The position numbers and the translations under genes were made by a program. A stretch of DNA of 64,000 nucleotides. It comes from Actinoplanes sp. TBRC 11911 (GTDB lineage: Bacteria; Actinomycetota; Actinomycetes; Mycobacteriales; Micromonosporaceae). A model generated the notes under the pieces. That model was not told the DNA's origin. It saw only the letters and a program-made list of their open reading frames with translations, and ran no database searches. Positions 8,008-16,356 of this stretch are shown here, one piece after another (positions within the stretch are counted from its first letter, which is position 1; each line of letters begins with the position of its first letter). The stretch is from positions 1-64,000 of the forward strand of contig NZ_JABBNC010000007.1 in assembly GCF_012933445.1 (NCBI RefSeq), read 5' to 3'.

Positions 8008-8855
8008 CAGGCCGTACTGACGCTCACGTTCGCTCGCGGCCCGTCCACCCCGATCACCACAGAATCACTGCCGGTCCGGTACGCCCGTACGTCCTCATCA
8101 GTCCGGATAACCTCGGTGACGCCCAGAAACCCCAGCCGCTCGGGCAGGTCGGCGGGCGCGGGGATGCCGTCCACCTCGTACGTGCCGGCGACCTTGCCGT
8201 CCGGGCACTCGACCGCGCGTACGGACGGAACCTTGTCCTGGGCACCCAGCGCTCGCAAGACGGAATCCAGCACCATCGGCGGGTTTGCGGCGGCCGGATC
8301 GGCGGGCGCGGCACGTTGCGATCCGTGCGGGCGGCAGCCGGTCGACACACGCACGGTCACGTCCCGCGCGTCCACCTGGGAGTCGGAGTCCACGCCGATG
8401 AAGTTCCCCGCGTCGGCGTGCAGCGAGTATTTCGTGCGACCCACCGCGACGTCGGCCTGATATCCCGTCGGCAGGTCGGCGGCTATCGCCTCCAGGGTCG
8501 CGCGGGCCTGGCCGTCGCGTACCCGGATGGTGATGTCTCTGGTGGCCGCGACGCCCGACCGCACGGGCGTGACCCGGCAGCCCTCGGATAACGCCACCTC
8601 ACCGAGCGTGACCGCCCGCCCACGCCCGCCGGCCGCCGCGAACACGACGCCGGTCGCCTGCTGCAGCTTGGGCAGCGCCTGATCGATGTCACGCTGCTCG
8701 GGCACGGTGGGCCGCTGATGCCCGACCGACCACACGGCCAGCCCGGCGACCACGACGATCCAGGCCACGACAACCCCGCCCAGCCACAGCTTGCGTCGCG
8801 ACCGCCCCCGGGCCGACGGCGTACTCCCCAACCCCGGCCCCGTCACGGGAGCCAT
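8001..8855 (-). CDS. Membrane-anchored protein of unknown function
   Basis: A 284-residue protein with a basic N-terminus (RGRSRRK near residue 16), one membrane span near residues 24-44, and an extracytoplasmic region rich in beta propensity. The region contains two Cys (near 111 and 173), a Cys in VECPDG near 214 and a C-terminal Cys, so disulfides are likely. I do not recognise the family. The gene ends in a seven-base convergent overlap with the DsrE gene and sits 30 bp downstream of fic. Confidence 0.65.
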   Translation of the reverse strand: MAPVTGPGLGSTPSARGRSRRKLWLGGVVVAWIVVVAGLAVWSVGHQRPTVPEQRDIDQALPKLQQATGVVFAAAGGRGRAVTLGEVALSEGCRVTPVRSGVAATRDITIRVRDGQARATLEAIAADLPTGYQADVAVGRTKYSLHADAGNFIGVDSDSQVDARDVTVRVSTGCRPHGSQRAAPADPAAANPPMVLDSVLRALGAQDKVPSVRAVECPDGKVAGTYEVDGIPAPADLPERLGFLGVTEVIRTDEDVRAYRTGSDSVVIGVDGPRANVSVSTACQ

Positions 8856-8885
8856 GGTGACACGTGAACCTCAGAAAGAATTCCG

Positions 8886-10181
8886 TCAGCCTTGCGGCCG
8901 AGCGGGGATCGGCCGGTTCGGTGCGGATTCGCGCGTGTCCCAACGCGTGCTTGCGAGTCGCCGCTCAGTGATCGTCAGCAGGTCGAACACGTCGCGAGCG
9001 AGGTACGCGGTGGTCCCCCGATCGACCTTCTTCCGGCTGAGGATGTGCGCGTCGGCCAACTCTTCCAGTGCCGCCCGCGCGGCCGGCCCCGAGACGCCGA
9101 GAAGCCGCTGCGCGGAATACGGAGTGGTAACCGGAGCTTCGGGCAGCAGCGGCAGAAGACGCATCACGGCGGACTGGGAGCGCGGTTGCCGCACCGCCCC
9201 GTTCTCGTAGCGAAAGGCGAGGTAGCGCTCGGCCCATTGCTTCTGAAGCTCGGCGAGCATGGTGACAAAATGCCGAGCCTGTTCGACCGCGACGCCGACC
9301 GCGAGGAGGAAGGTTTCCAGCCAGGTGTCCACGCCCGCAGTGGCCTCCGGCCCGTCGACCCGGCCGAGATACCGATACGCAGTCAACCCCGCGACATATT
9401 CCTCGGAACGGGTGAGGAGCACCAGGCTGACCGGCAGGATTGCGGCTTTGGTCAGCCCGCGGCGGGTGAGCACAGTATGAATCAGTGCGCGCCCCACGCG
9501 ACCGTTGCCGTCCGCGAACGGATGGATCGTCTCGAACTGAGCGTGCACAAGCGCAGCCTGGATCAACGGCGCGTGTACGGCGCCGCTCAGATACTCGGCC
9601 AGATCCTCGACCAGGGAAGGGACGTCGCTGGGCGGCGGTGGGACGAAGTCAGCGCCGAGGGGATGCCAGTCGCTGCCGCCGATCCAGTTCTGCGCATCTC
9701 GGATGCCCTGCTGCGGGTGCTGGGGCAGAAGCGCTCGATGGAGGTCGCAGAAGCTCTGCGGGCTGATCGTCTCGCACGCTGCAAGCACTCCCGCGGCCTG
9801 CCGCAACGTGACGATGTTGTTCGCCACCAGACGCGCGTTCTCGTTGAAGCTCGCGATAGGCGCGTCTTCGGTGGTGGCCAGCTCGGCGAGGGCGACCTGT
9901 TGTGCGGAAACCTGCAAGCCCTCGATGCGGGAGGATGCGATCGCCTCAGAACGCAGGAGGAAGCGCGCGAGGCTTTCCAAGCCCATCGCGCCTGGTGTGT
10001 CGGCCAGACCTCGCACGGCCGTCTCCACCCGCGCCGCCATGTGCGCGACGTCTGGGCTCACGACGAGGGGTCGGGTCAGAAGCGTGTCCGGGATGTAGGT
10101 GTCATACCGGCCGCCCCACTTGTCCCGGCGCGCCGGAGCGTCCCACGACACGTCCCAGTGCGCTTCGCGGAGCTCAGCCAT
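8886..10181 (-). CDS. Fic-domain AMP-transferase, class II
   Basis: A 431-residue protein with a Fic_N-like N-terminus, the class II inhibitory helix motif S-x3-E-G (Ser83, Glu87, Gly88), and the Fic active-site motif HPFADGNGRVGR with His220. A C-terminal winged-helix region follows (near 350-420). Fic enzymes transfer AMP from ATP to a Ser, Thr or Tyr of a target protein; the inhibitory Glu keeps the enzyme low until relieved. The start is the ATG at 10181; the longer ORF upstream runs through the palindromic operator and is not coding. An AAAGGA ribosome site lies inside the palindrome. Confidence 0.88.
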   Translation of the reverse strand: MAELREAHWDVSWDAPARRDKWGGRYDTYIPDTLLTRPLVVSPDVAHMAARVETAVRGLADTPGAMGLESLARFLLRSEAIASSRIEGLQVSAQQVALAELATTEDAPIASFNENARLVANNIVTLRQAAGVLAACETISPQSFCDLHRALLPQHPQQGIRDAQNWIGGSDWHPLGADFVPPPPSDVPSLVEDLAEYLSGAVHAPLIQAALVHAQFETIHPFADGNGRVGRALIHTVLTRRGLTKAAILPVSLVLLTRSEEYVAGLTAYRYLGRVDGPEATAGVDTWLETFLLAVGVAVEQARHFVTMLAELQKQWAERYLAFRYENGAVRQPRSQSAVMRLLPLLPEAPVTTPYSAQRLLGVSGPAARAALEELADAHILSRKKVDRGTTAYLARDVFDLLTITERRLASTRWDTRESAPNRPIPARPQG

Positions 10182-10184
10182 GGT

Positions 10185-10224
10185 GCTTATCCTTTCGCAG
10201 ATCCGGATCCATGAAAGGATAAGC
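10185..10224. promoter_or_regulatory. 40-bp near-perfect palindrome upstream of fic
   Basis: Perfect 12-bp arms (10185-10196 and 10213-10224) surround a perfect 10-bp palindrome GATCCGGATC (10200-10209). Only the two 3-base spacers (10197-10199 and 10210-10212) break the symmetry. It ends three bases before the fic start codon. In the mRNA the right arm contains the AAAGGA ribosome site, so the sequence could act as a DNA operator, an RNA hairpin hiding the ribosome site, or both. Confidence 0.8.
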
Positions 10225-10230
10225 CTTAAA

Positions 10231-10262
10231 CTTGCATGGAATCGAATCCGCGAAAGGTTAAG
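10231..10262. promoter_or_regulatory. Second, degenerate copy of the fic operator
   Basis: This segment repeats the right half of the palindrome (GAATCC, then GCGAAAGGTTAAG) and has a weaker left half beginning CTTGCATG. Its spacing from the first copy is about 45 bp, suitable for cooperative binding by a dimeric regulator, possibly Fic's own winged helix or the HTH protein encoded at 10361-10558. Confidence 0.5.
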
Positions 10263-10360
10263 GTCCAAGCGCTGCGACGGCGCTGTGGCTCGATCGGCAC
10301 ACTGCGAGGCCGCCCGCCGTGGGCTGGACACGAGACGTTGAGCCGGTAGTGACGCCGGGA

Positions 10361-10558
10361 CTACTTCTGCTCGTCCTCGTGCACTCGGTTGGGCCGCTTG
10401 GCGGCCCAAACCCGAACGTCTGACGTGCGCCAGATCCGTCCCACGGACAGGTGGGCGACGGGGGCGGGAAAATCGGCACGCTCGACGAGCACAGCCACGC
10501 GTTGGCGTGAGACGCCCAGGTAGTCGGCGATCTCGGCGGCGGCCATGACCTCTTCCAT
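10361..10558 (-). CDS. AlpA/excisionase-like HTH protein
   Basis: A 65-residue protein with a MerR/AlpA-type helix-turn-helix (MAAAEIADYLGVSRQRV near residues 5-21) followed by a wing (VGRIWRTSDVRVW). Proteins of this size and shape act as excisionase or small transcription regulators. The start is the ATG giving MEEVMAAAE; the longer upstream form has no HTH-like content. It lies alone between fic and the toxin-antitoxin pair and could regulate either. Confidence 0.65.
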   Translation of the reverse strand: MEEVMAAAEIADYLGVSRQRVAVLVERADFPAPVAHLSVGRIWRTSDVRVWAAKRPNRVHEDEQK

Positions 10559-10707
10559 TGGCGCCGATCCTCCGTTTTCGGAATTGTCAACCTGCAAACC
10601 CGGCACGTGGCCGACTGCTTCTCAGCGGATGGCTACGCGTTTATTGAGGACGACAAGCTGGAAGCCCTGGCGTTGACGCTGCGGTCCTTTCTAGAGAGGG
10701 CCGACAC

Positions 10708-10807
10708 ATCGCCGCGCCCTCGCTCAGGACCACATCGGACTGGGTCCCGGTCGTCGGGGCGTAGAAGTAGTTCTTTGCGCGGCCCCGGACGGCAGCTCCT
10801 GGCGCGC
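10708..10807 (-). pseudogene. Fragment of a NUDIX hydrolase gene
   Basis: About 100 bp matches 11640-11741, inside the intact NUDIX gene at 11528-11953, at roughly 90 percent identity by eye. It covers the LFARQELPSEG to VVLGEGAAM part. The copy has lost one base in the GGCCCTCGG run (10780s), which breaks the frame, and it has no start or stop in context. It flanks the MazF pair on the side opposite the intact gene, suggesting a partial duplication linked to insertion of the toxin-antitoxin pair. The rest of 10559-10838 holds no gene that I can support. Confidence 0.75.
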
Positions 10808-10838
10808 GAATGCCCGACCGACTGGTTACACGTCCGCC

Positions 10839-11141
10839 TCAGAGAGCGAGCGCGACGCGTAACGACATATCGACGAGCTCGACGCTCTCCGGCGCGAGGG
10901 TCGCGACCCTCTCCGTCAAATACGACTTGTCGACCTCGCCGACCCTGGGGATCTGAGCAACACCCAGCCGATTTCCGGATTCGTCGGAGACGGCCGGTTG
11001 GATGACGTCCGAGTCGATCACGTCGGAAATCGGCACCACCAGCACGCCTTTGCGTTGCGCGGTGAGTCCCTCGGCCCCCACGACGAGGACCTTGTTCTCC
11101 TGTCCGATCCGGTACCGGATCCAGACGTCGCCGCGCTTCAC
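10839..11141 (-). CDS. MazF/PemK-type endoribonuclease toxin
   Basis: A 100-residue protein starting MKRGDVWIR, the usual opening of the MazF/PemK fold. KVLVVGAEGLT, then VLVVPISDV near residue 33-41, and SYLTERVATL near 73 correspond to the family's beta-barrel strands. The canonical RPxxV segment is replaced by KVLVV. MazF toxins cut mRNA at short motifs. The ATG overlaps the antitoxin stop as ATGA, the standard arrangement. Confidence 0.72.
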   Translation of the reverse strand: MKRGDVWIRYRIGQENKVLVVGAEGLTAQRKGVLVVPISDVIDSDVIQPAVSDESGNRLGVAQIPRVGEVDKSYLTERVATLAPESVELVDMSLRVALAL

Positions 11142-11371
11142 TCGCCGCCGTCCTCAAACATCCGCTGCTCGATTTCCTCGGCCCACTCCTTCATCAGATC
11201 AGGGTGGAGCTGATCCTGCTCCGCGGTGTGCGCAGCGGCCTCGGCGATCCCTCGATCCCGGACGGCCCGCGCGACCCATTCCGCCAGCGGCATCCGTGCG
11301 AGGTCCGCCGCCGACCTGGCGACGTGCAGTGAGGTGGAATCCATGTCGAGGGTGATGCGCTCGGTAGCCAT
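11138..11371 (-). CDS. Antitoxin partner of the MazF-type toxin
   Basis: A 77-residue protein. Its N-terminus (MATERITLDMDS) resembles a ribbon or short DNA-binding strand, and the acidic C-terminus (EWAEEIEQRMFEDGGE) fits toxin neutralisation. It is upstream of and overlaps the toxin. The start is the ATG at 11371; an upstream in-frame ATG at 11413 lies in what looks like promoter sequence. The pair probably represses its own promoter, as is usual for such modules. Confidence 0.7.
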   Translation of the reverse strand: MATERITLDMDSTSLHVARSAADLARMPLAEWVARAVRDRGIAEAAAHTAEQDQLHPDLMKEWAEEIEQRMFEDGGE

Positions 11372-11527
11372 GTCCCTCACGCTAGGACAAGTCCGAGAGG
11401 CAGCGGGTGTCATGAGCCAACTCTACATGAGACCATTAACTAATGACTACCCCCGGGCAGCGAACGACGACGAGCGCGACGGTCCTGCCTTGGCAAGAAA
11501 TTCGCACGGCCGTTCGACGTCGCGGGG

Positions 11528-11953
11528 TCAACGCGGGGTGAGTGCCGCATACTCCCCGGAGGCCAGGAAACGGGCGATCGTGTCCCTCGTGCCCGGGGTG
11601 AACTCGCGGGACAGCACCTCGGCCGCCGGGATGAAGAGCATCGCGGCGCCCTCGCCCAGGACCACATCGGACTGCACGGCGGTCGTCGGGGCGTAGAAGT
11701 AGTTCTTCGCCCGGCCCTCGGACGGCAGCTCCTGGCGGGCGAACAACCGCAACGGCGCTGACGGCCGCACCGACGCCTCCTCCCACAGCTCGCGCCCGGC
11801 GGCCTCCAACGGCGTTTCGCCCGGCTCCACCGCGCCGCCGGGCAGCGCCCAGACGTTCGGGTACGCCGGGGCCTTGTCGTCGCGCAGCTGCAGCAGCAGC
11901 GCGCCGTCCGAGGCCACCAGCAGCGTGCACGCCAGCTCCAGCAGCATGGTCAT
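11528..11953 (-). CDS. NUDIX hydrolase
   Basis: A 141-residue NUDIX protein with the box GAVEPGETPLEAAGRELWEE at about residues 40-59. The next positions read A-S-V instead of the usual x-G-U, a mild deviation. It hydrolyses a nucleoside diphosphate linked to another group; the substrate is unknown. The ATG at 11953 overlaps the DinG stop as ATGA, so it is co-translated with the helicase. A broken partial copy of this gene lies at 10708-10807. Confidence 0.82.
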   Translation of the reverse strand: MTMLLELACTLLVASDGALLLQLRDDKAPAYPNVWALPGGAVEPGETPLEAAGRELWEEASVRPSAPLRLFARQELPSEGRAKNYFYAPTTAVQSDVVLGEGAAMLFIPAAEVLSREFTPGTRDTIARFLASGEYAALTPR

Positions 11954-14013
11954 CCTTTCGCGAGGCGCTCCAGCGCGCCGACGGCCACCTCGGGGCGCGT
12001 CGTATACCAGAACGGGGGCAGCGAGCGGCGCAGGAAAGCGCCGTAGCTGCGCGCCGTCTCCAAACGGGAGTCGAGCACCGCCACCACTCCCTTGTCGCCG
12101 GTCGAGCGGATCAGCCGGCCGACGCCCTGGGCCAGGCGGACGGCGGCGATCGGGACGCTCACCGAGGCGAAGCCGGAACCGCCGGCGGCGTCGACCGCCG
12201 CCGTGCGGGCGGCCGCGAGTGGCTCGTCCGGGCGCGGGAACGGCAAGCGGTCGATCACCACGAGCTGGCACGCGTCGCCGGGCACGTCGACGCCCTGCCA
12301 CAGCGACATGACGCCGAACAGGCAGCTCGCCTTGTCGTCCCGGAACTTGCGGACCAGCACCGGGAGGGATTCCTCGCCCTGCAGCAGGATCGGCAGGTCG
12401 GTGCGGGCGCGCAGCAGCTCGGCGGCCTGGGTGGCGGCCTTACGCGACGAGAACAACCCGAGCGTGCGGCCGCCGAGCGCCTCGACCAGCTTCAGCAGCT
12501 CCTCGCCGGCGGCGTCCGGCAGGCCGGACATCTGGGGCCGGGGCAGATGCGCTGCCACGTACAGGATGCCCTGCTTGGGATAGTCGAACGGGGAACCGAC
12601 GTCGAGCGACGTCCAGCCGTCGCCGGAGGTGGGCGGGGCCTCGGCGCTCAGCGAGCCGGGTGCGGCGGTCTCGGCGACGGCCGAGCGCTGCGACTTGACC
12701 GCCGCCGGGGCGGCCGCGGGCAGGCCGAGCGAGCGGGCCACCGTGTCGAAGCGGCCGCCGAGCGTGAGCGTCGCCGAGGTGGCCACCACCGTGCGGTCCG
12801 TGTAGAGGCCCTGGGCCAGCGTGCCGGCGACCGACAGCGGCGCGACCACGAGGGCGCGCCGGCCGCTGCCGAGGTCGGATTTCTCCACCCACGCCACGTC
12901 GAAGTCGGACTCCTCCAGCAGCCGCTGCGCGGTGTCGTTCAGCTCGTCCAGCGACGCCTTGGCCTGCTGTTTCCGGACCGGATCGGGGTCGTCGCTCTTG
13001 ATGTCGCCGATGGCGGTGAGACCGGCTCGCGTCGCCGTCTCCAGCAGGGTGACGGCGTGTCGCAGATGCGCCGGGAGCCCGTCGGTGAGCCGCCCGGCCG
13101 CCACGTCCGCCAGGCCGACGGTGAGCGCGTCGGCGGCCTCGGCCAGCGCCTCGCCGGCCGCCTGCGGGATGATCGTGCGGGCGCGCCGACCGCAGCGTTC
13201 GATCGCGTCCGGGGTGATCTCGGCCTGGGCCGCCGCGGAGACCCGGTCGGCCAGCTCGTGCGCCTCGTCGATGATCAGCAGTTTGTGCGGCGGGACGATG
13301 TGCCGGTCGGCGAGCATGTCGACGGCGAGCAGGCTGTGGTTGGTCACCACCACGTCGGCCTCGCGGGCCCGCGCGCGGGACGCCTCGGCGAAACACTCCG
13401 CACCGTACGGGCAGCGGGACGCGCCGACGCAGTCACGGGCCGGCATGGACACCTGCCGCCACGCCGTGTCGTCGACGCCCGGGTCCAGTTCGTCACGGTC
13501 CCCGGTGGACGTCTTCTCCGACCACTCGCGCAGCCGCATGATCGCCTTGCCGAGCTTGCCGGCCTCGCCGAGCCACTGGGTGGCGGCCCGCGGCGGCGCG
13601 TCGTCGAAGAGCGTGTTGGTCGGCGCCTCCTCGTCGGCGTGCTCCATCTTGGCCATGCACAGGTAGTGGTGGCGGCCCTTGAGGACGGCGAACGTGGGCC
13701 GCCGCCCGAGGACCGGCTCGACCGCGGCGGCCAGCCGGGGCAGGTCGTGCTCGACGAGCTGGTTCTGCAGAGCGAGGGTGGCGGTGGAGACCACCACCGG
13801 GCCGTCGACCAGCAGGGCGGGCGTCAGATACGCCAGGCTCTTGCCGGTGCCCGTGCCGGCCTGGACTAGCAGATGCTCACGGTCCTGGACGGCCTTGTCG
13901 ATCGCGGACGCCATCGCCTCCTGGCCGGGCCGGGACGAGCCGCCGGGGACGGCACCGACCGCGGCCGCGAGGAGTTGCTCGGCGGTGGCCTTCTTCTTCG
14001 TCGCTGCGGGCAC
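11950..14013 (-). CDS. DinG-like iron-sulfur DNA helicase
   Basis: A 687-residue superfamily 2 helicase of the XPD/DinG group. Walker A is AGTGTGKS at residues 52-59 and the DEAH box is at 249-252. Four cysteines (119, 195, 201 and 207) sit between them in the position of the 4Fe-4S cluster. C-terminal motifs include FGVMSLWQGVD near 565 and QGVGRLIRS near 635. Such helicases unwind 5'-tailed DNA, R-loops or D-loops in repair. It is the first gene of a two-gene operon with the NUDIX hydrolase, suggesting a shared repair or nucleotide-cleaning role. Confidence 0.87.
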   Translation of the reverse strand: MPAATKKKATAEQLLAAAVGAVPGGSSRPGQEAMASAIDKAVQDREHLLVQAGTGTGKSLAYLTPALLVDGPVVVSTATLALQNQLVEHDLPRLAAAVEPVLGRRPTFAVLKGRHHYLCMAKMEHADEEAPTNTLFDDAPPRAATQWLGEAGKLGKAIMRLREWSEKTSTGDRDELDPGVDDTAWRQVSMPARDCVGASRCPYGAECFAEASRARAREADVVVTNHSLLAVDMLADRHIVPPHKLLIIDEAHELADRVSAAAQAEITPDAIERCGRRARTIIPQAAGEALAEAADALTVGLADVAAGRLTDGLPAHLRHAVTLLETATRAGLTAIGDIKSDDPDPVRKQQAKASLDELNDTAQRLLEESDFDVAWVEKSDLGSGRRALVVAPLSVAGTLAQGLYTDRTVVATSATLTLGGRFDTVARSLGLPAAAPAAVKSQRSAVAETAAPGSLSAEAPPTSGDGWTSLDVGSPFDYPKQGILYVAAHLPRPQMSGLPDAAGEELLKLVEALGGRTLGLFSSRKAATQAAELLRARTDLPILLQGEESLPVLVRKFRDDKASCLFGVMSLWQGVDVPGDACQLVVIDRLPFPRPDEPLAAARTAAVDAAGGSGFASVSVPIAAVRLAQGVGRLIRSTGDKGVVAVLDSRLETARSYGAFLRRSLPPFWYTTRPEVAVGALERLAKG

Positions 14014-14056
14014 GTTGAGAAGGTACCCGCCACCACCGACAGAACCCGACCACCGT

Positions 14057-14062
14057 TAGGGT
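14057..14062 (+). promoter_or_regulatory. -10 element of a probably leaderless promoter
   Basis: TAGGGT ends six bases before the ATG at 14069, and there is no Shine-Dalgarno sequence in the short gap, so the DUF402 mRNA is probably leaderless. Confidence 0.45.
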
Positions 14063-14068
14063 TCTTGC

Positions 14069-14575
14069 ATGCCGAACGAGACGGTCCGGGTCGTCTACAC
14101 GAAGTACGACGGTTCGGCGCACCGGGACTATCCAGCCCGCCGTTTCGACACCGATGACCTGGGTGTCTGGGTCGGCGTCACGCGCGGCACGCCGTCGGTC
14201 TACCACGGCCGCCCGTCGGTCGAGCAGATCCCGTTCGTCCTGCTGATCCCGCATCACGCGTGGTGGACCGGCATGTTCAACCCGCCGCCGCGGACGAGCG
14301 AGGTGTATTGCGACATCACCACGCCGGCGCGGTGGGAGGGCGACACCGTGCACATCATCGACCTGGACCTCGACGTGGTGCGCCGGCGCGAGAGCGGCCT
14401 GGTGGAGCTGCGGGACGAGGACGAGTTCGACGAGCACCGCACCCGGTTCGGCTACCCCGACGATCTGGTGACCGAGGCGCGCGCGGCGGCGAGCCGGCTG
14501 CTGGCGGCGCTCGGCGACGGCTCCGAGCCGTATGCCACGCTCTACCACAAGTACCTGCAGCGGGTCACCGACTGA
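14069..14575 (+). CDS. DUF402 domain protein
   Basis: A 168-residue protein. The core from residue 60 to 150 shows the DUF402 pattern: WWTGMFN near 67, VYCDITTPARWEG near 80 and HIIDLDLDVV near 97, followed by DEDEFDEH near 118. DUF402 proteins include nucleoside phosphate phosphatases with acidic metal-binding residues, and the D-x-D and E-x2-E residues here could serve that purpose. The exact substrate is unknown. Confidence 0.75.
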   Translation: MPNETVRVVYTKYDGSAHRDYPARRFDTDDLGVWVGVTRGTPSVYHGRPSVEQIPFVLLIPHHAWWTGMFNPPPRTSEVYCDITTPARWEGDTVHIIDLDLDVVRRRESGLVELRDEDEFDEHRTRFGYPDDLVTEARAAASRLLAALGDGSEPYATLYHKYLQRVTD

Positions 14576-14683
14576 TCCGCCCGCTGACCCCGGGGGATTT
14601 CTGCGCGACATTACGCAGCTAGCACCACGAATCGTGACAAAGTAGGAATTTCCTATTTGGTACGAATCGGGTGGTGGCGCGCG

Positions 14684-15643
14684 GTGAACGAGTCGGTGAT
14701 CACGGCGGGGCTGGCCGGCGCTGCGGGCGCGGCCGCGGCGGTGGCGGCGGGAGTGGTCGTGATACGCCGGCAGCGGCCGTATCAGCCCGCCGCGCACGCG
14801 ATCGCCGCCGGCGACGACACCAATCCGCTCCGCGAGGTGCTGCGGCGCGGTCTGGGCGGACTCACCGTGCCGGTCATCCCCGGTCCGCACGGCGAACTCT
14901 TCCTCGGCGACGGCGGACCCCAGCCCGGCCGTACGCTTCGCCGGCTCATCCTCTCGCCGCTGCTCGCCCGGGCACGCGCCGGAGGCGGCCGGCTCGCCCG
15001 TGATCAGCGGGTGCCGTTCCGGCTGGTGGTGGAGTTCGCCGGGCCGAACCGGGACGCCGAGATCCTGCTGCGCGCCTACCGCATGCTCGACCAGCAGTTA
15101 CGCGATCACGGTCCGCTGCTGAGCCGGTGCGACGACGGGCGGCTGCAGCCGGGGGCGGTGACGGTGTCCGTGGCCGGCATCGTCGACGTGCGCGAACTTC
15201 TTTCCACCCAGACCCTCCGGTACGCCTTCGCGGACGGAACCTTTGACGACGTCGGTTCGCGCTCGGCGCCGCCCGCGCTGGTGCCGATGATCAGCGAGCA
15301 GTGGAGCCGGCGGTTCGGCTGGGACGGGCGCGACGAGATCCCCGCGGAGGAGCGCCACCTGCTGCACGCCCTGGTGCGGTCGGCGCATGAGGACGGGCGT
15401 ACGGTGCGCATCTCGGGGTTGACCTCGGGGTCACGCAAGGAACGCCGGGCGGTCTGGGCCGAGTTGGGGGCGGCCGGCGTCGACGTCATCGCCGACCAGG
15501 ACCATCGCGCCCTGGCCAAACACCTGCGACGCCATCCGGTCAGCAAATGGGTGCCGCGCGAACCGCTGCCCACCCGGGCCGTGCGCCGTGGCTCGCCCCG
15601 ACCGACCGCACCGCGACCGGACCGGCGTCACGAACCGGTCTAG
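14684..15643 (+). CDS. Membrane-anchored protein of unknown function
   Basis: About 319 residues: one N-terminal membrane span of Ala/Gly/Val (residues 4-26), a basic stop (RRQRP), then a soluble region of about 290 residues. I do not recognise a domain. The start is uncertain. The GTG at 14684 begins VNESVITAG; a TTG at 14657 with an AGGA site nine bases upstream would add nine residues. Just upstream are an 11-bp CACGAATCGTG palindrome (about 14626-14636) and AGGAATTTCCT (14644-14654), possible regulator sites. Confidence 0.6.
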   Translation: MNESVITAGLAGAAGAAAAVAAGVVVIRRQRPYQPAAHAIAAGDDTNPLREVLRRGLGGLTVPVIPGPHGELFLGDGGPQPGRTLRRLILSPLLARARAGGGRLARDQRVPFRLVVEFAGPNRDAEILLRAYRMLDQQLRDHGPLLSRCDDGRLQPGAVTVSVAGIVDVRELLSTQTLRYAFADGTFDDVGSRSAPPALVPMISEQWSRRFGWDGRDEIPAEERHLLHALVRSAHEDGRTVRISGLTSGSRKERRAVWAELGAAGVDVIADQDHRALAKHLRRHPVSKWVPREPLPTRAVRRGSPRPTAPRPDRRHEPV

Positions 15644-15725
15644 ACGGGCGAACGCGAGGTGAACCAGGACCTACCAGTAGCATTCCTGGAGATCCATCCG
15701 TCGCTCGTCGATCGAGGTCCGCGCC

Positions 15726-16352
15726 GTGAAGTTTTCTTTCCGCCCCGTCGAGGGTGCCTTCTACGACCTCTTCACCAAGGCCGCGGACAACCTCGTCAAG
15801 GGTACGGAACTGCTCAACGAGCTGGCCCTGCCCGGTGTCGACGTGCAATCGGTCAGCGAGCGACTGACCGATGTGGAGCACGACAGCGACCAGATCACGC
15901 ACGAGCTCTACAAGAAGATCAATTCGACGTTCATCACCCCGTTCGACCGGGCCGACATCTACTCGCTCGGCTCCCAGCTCGACGACGTGATGGACCATCT
16001 CGAGGCGGTCGGCAATCTCCTTTACCTGTACGGGCTGACCGAGCTCCCGTCGCTGCCACGCGAGATGCACGAGCTCGTGAACGTGCTCGACCAGCAAGCC
16101 AAGATCACCGCGGAGGCGATGCCCCGGCTGCGGTCGATGAAGGGCATGGAGGAGTACTGGATCGAGATCAACCGCCTGGAGAACGACGGCGACCGCGCGT
16201 ACCGGATGCTGCTGGTCCGGCTGTTCTCCGGCGAGTACGACGCGTTGACCGTCCTGAAGATGAAGGAGGTCGCCGACGAGCTGGAGGCGGCCTGCGACGC
16301 CTTCGAGCACGTCGCCAACACCGTCGAGACGATAGCGGTCAAGGAGTCCTAA
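15726..16352 (+). CDS. DUF47 PhoU-like phosphate regulator
   Basis: A 208-residue all-helical protein of the DUF47/PhoU-like family. It has the early F-x2-F segment, the metal-site helix VEHDSDQITHELYKKI near residue 50-65, TPFDRADIYSL near 72 and ENDGDRAYR near 157. These proteins accompany PiT transporters and control phosphate import. The GTG start has a GAGG sequence upstream. Only four bases separate it from the transporter gene, so they form an operon. Confidence 0.88.
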   Translation: MKFSFRPVEGAFYDLFTKAADNLVKGTELLNELALPGVDVQSVSERLTDVEHDSDQITHELYKKINSTFITPFDRADIYSLGSQLDDVMDHLEAVGNLLYLYGLTELPSLPREMHELVNVLDQQAKITAEAMPRLRSMKGMEEYWIEINRLENDGDRAYRMLLVRLFSGEYDALTVLKMKEVADELEAACDAFEHVANTVETIAVKES

Positions 16353-16356
16353 CGCC

